From Verrucomicrobiales bacterium (GTDB lineage Bacteria; Verrucomicrobiota; Verrucomicrobiia; Limisphaerales; RI-55): 5,762 nucleotides of DNA. Under the pieces are notes generated by a model, which was not told the DNA's origin, searched no databases, and saw only the letters and a program-made list of their open reading frames with translations. The stretch is taken from assembly GCA_003484235.1 (NCBI GenBank), contig DNDP01000041.1:1-5762 (forward strand), given 5' to 3'. The position numbers were made by a program, and so were the translations under genes. Positions 4,885-5,762 of this stretch are shown piece after piece (position 1 is the stretch's first letter; each line of letters begins with the position of its first letter).

Positions 4885-5762
4885 ATGCAGAAAAGCGCAG
4901 CACAAATCTGGGATTCGGCGTTGGAAATTCTCCGACAGATGCTCAATCCCGAGACCTTCAGGTTGTGGTTTTCCACGATCAAGGCGGGGAGCACCAATGG
5001 CACGACCATCCGGCTTGAGGTCATTGATGAGTTCAACGGCGTCTGGCTCAAGGAGAACTATCTCGGTCTGATCCGCGACGTGCTGGCGCGGTCGACCGGC
5101 CAGATCTGGACCATCGAGTTTGAGGTCAACAAATCGCTCGCGCCCGCTCCTTTGGCAATGTCTGCGGCCGCTCCGGCGCCACCCGTTGCCACCCGCGCGG
5201 CTTCCGGTGGCGCCAGCCGCAATGGTTCCGCCGGCACGGATGCGGTGTTCAATCCGGCAAATACGTTTGAGTCCTTCGTGGTCGGCAACAGCAACACCTT
5301 TGCACACGGAGCGGCGCTTGCCGTCGCCCAGTCTCCCGGCCGTTCGTACAATCCGCTGTTTCTCTACGGCGGCGTCGGCTTGGGGAAGACCCATCTGTTG
5401 CACGCGATTGGTCAGTATGTGCTGGGCCACAAAAAGGGCGCCCGCGTGGGTTACGTCTCTTCCGAGCGGTTTACCAACGAGTTCATCGATGCGATTCAGA
5501 ACAACCAGCTCGCCAAGTTTCGTCGGCGTTACCGGCAGACCGATGTGCTCCTGATTGATGACATTCAGTTTCTCGCCGGCAAGGAGCGGATCCAGGAGGA
5601 GTTTTTCCACACCTTCAACGCGCTGCATGAGGCCAGGAAGCAGATCGTTCTTACCTGCGATCGCACCGCCGCGGAGATCCAGAATCTCGAGCACCGGCTG
5701 GTATCGCGCTTCGAATGGGGATTGGTGACCGACCTGCAGCCCCCCGACGTCGAGACGCGTCT
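4885..5762 (+). CDS. dnaA: Chromosomal replication initiator DnaA, N-terminal 292 residues (runs off the right edge)
   Basis: DnaA binds DnaA boxes at oriC as ATP-bound oligomers, melts the origin and recruits the helicase. Domain I spans about 1-80, with the typical IWDSALEILRQ start and FRLWFSTIKA. A short Ala/Pro/Gly/Ser-rich domain II linker covers about 85-120, much shorter than in E. coli. The AAA+ domain III begins near 122 (FNPANTFESFVVG). Walker A is GGVGLGKT (162-169) and Walker B is LLIDD (222-226), followed by IQFLAGKERIQEEFFHTFN. Sensor I is LTCDR (256-260). The arginine-finger segment RLVSRFEWGL is at 271-280 (R275). The DNA-binding domain IV is beyond the edge. The start is well fixed: an in-frame TAG lies at 4870-4872 and AGGAA (4871-4875) sits 9 nt before the ATG, the best ribosome-binding site in the window. 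The segment after sensor I reads CDRTAAEI where most homologues have SDRPPKEI. The upstream neighbour is glnA rather than rpmH. Confidence 0.97.
   Translation, partial: MQKSAAQIWDSALEILRQMLNPETFRLWFSTIKAGSTNGTTIRLEVIDEFNGVWLKENYLGLIRDVLARSTGQIWTIEFEVNKSLAPAPLAMSAAAPAPPVATRAASGGASRNGSAGTDAVFNPANTFESFVVGNSNTFAHGAALAVAQSPGRSYNPLFLYGGVGLGKTHLLHAIGQYVLGHKKGARVGYVSSERFTNEFIDAIQNNQLAKFRRRYRQTDVLLIDDIQFLAGKERIQEEFFHTFNALHEARKQIVLTCDRTAAEIQNLEHRLVSRFEWGLVTDLQPPDVETR

Noticed and set aside
4744..5694. 316-codon minus-strand open frame opposite dnaA
   Set aside because: It lies antisense to clear DnaA coding sequence and its translation has no family features; long antisense frames are common in high-GC genes.

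Overview
This window is high-GC bacterial chromosomal DNA with compact, housekeeping-type gene content. Seven genes can be supported. Four lie on the minus strand: a TPR lipoprotein (incomplete at the left edge), a 33-residue bS22-like ribosomal protein, hisG and purN. Three lie on the plus strand: glnB, glnA and dnaA (incomplete at the right edge). I saw no mobile element, phage gene, CRISPR array, tRNA or rRNA. The best guess for the source is a member of the PVC group, probably Verrucomicrobiota. It rests on the AURKAIP1/COX24-type mini-protein, the GSGKGSN-type PurN and the near absence of Shine-Dalgarno sequences. This is an inference, not a demonstrated assignment.

Layout from left to right. 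Bases 1-514 (minus) encode the N-terminal 171 residues of a lipoprotein-like TPR protein. A perfect 15-bp stem-loop (534-571) separates it from the 33-aa ribosomal-type gene (601-702, minus). That gene sits 15 bp downstream of hisG (718-1602, minus), so the two are probably co-transcribed. purN (1753-2376, minus) lies 150 bp upstream of hisG. A 196-bp divergent intergenic region (2377-2572) then separates purN from glnB (2573-2911, plus). glnB ends in a good intrinsic terminator (2927-2955). A second strong hairpin (2966-2998) lies in the leader of glnA (3030-4442). A 442-bp gene-free stretch (4443-4884) precedes dnaA (4885 to the right edge). It holds one consensus DnaA box, one near-consensus box overlapping a possible -10 element, and imperfect short repeats.

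Functionally the middle of the window is about glutamine and nitrogen. PII (GlnB) senses 2-oxoglutarate, ATP and ADP, and type I glutamine synthetase makes glutamine. Both keep the tyrosine that is covalently modified in the enterobacterial cascade. PurN and HisG are nucleotide-linked biosynthetic enzymes: HisG consumes PRPP and ATP, and PurN acts in de novo purine synthesis. The dnaA end may adjoin the replication origin, and gene direction switches from minus to plus at 2377-2572. No previously undescribed multi-gene system is evident. The most notable items are the tiny ribosomal-type gene, the two strong intergenic hairpins, the DnaA-box/promoter overlap before dnaA, and the glnA-dnaA adjacency.
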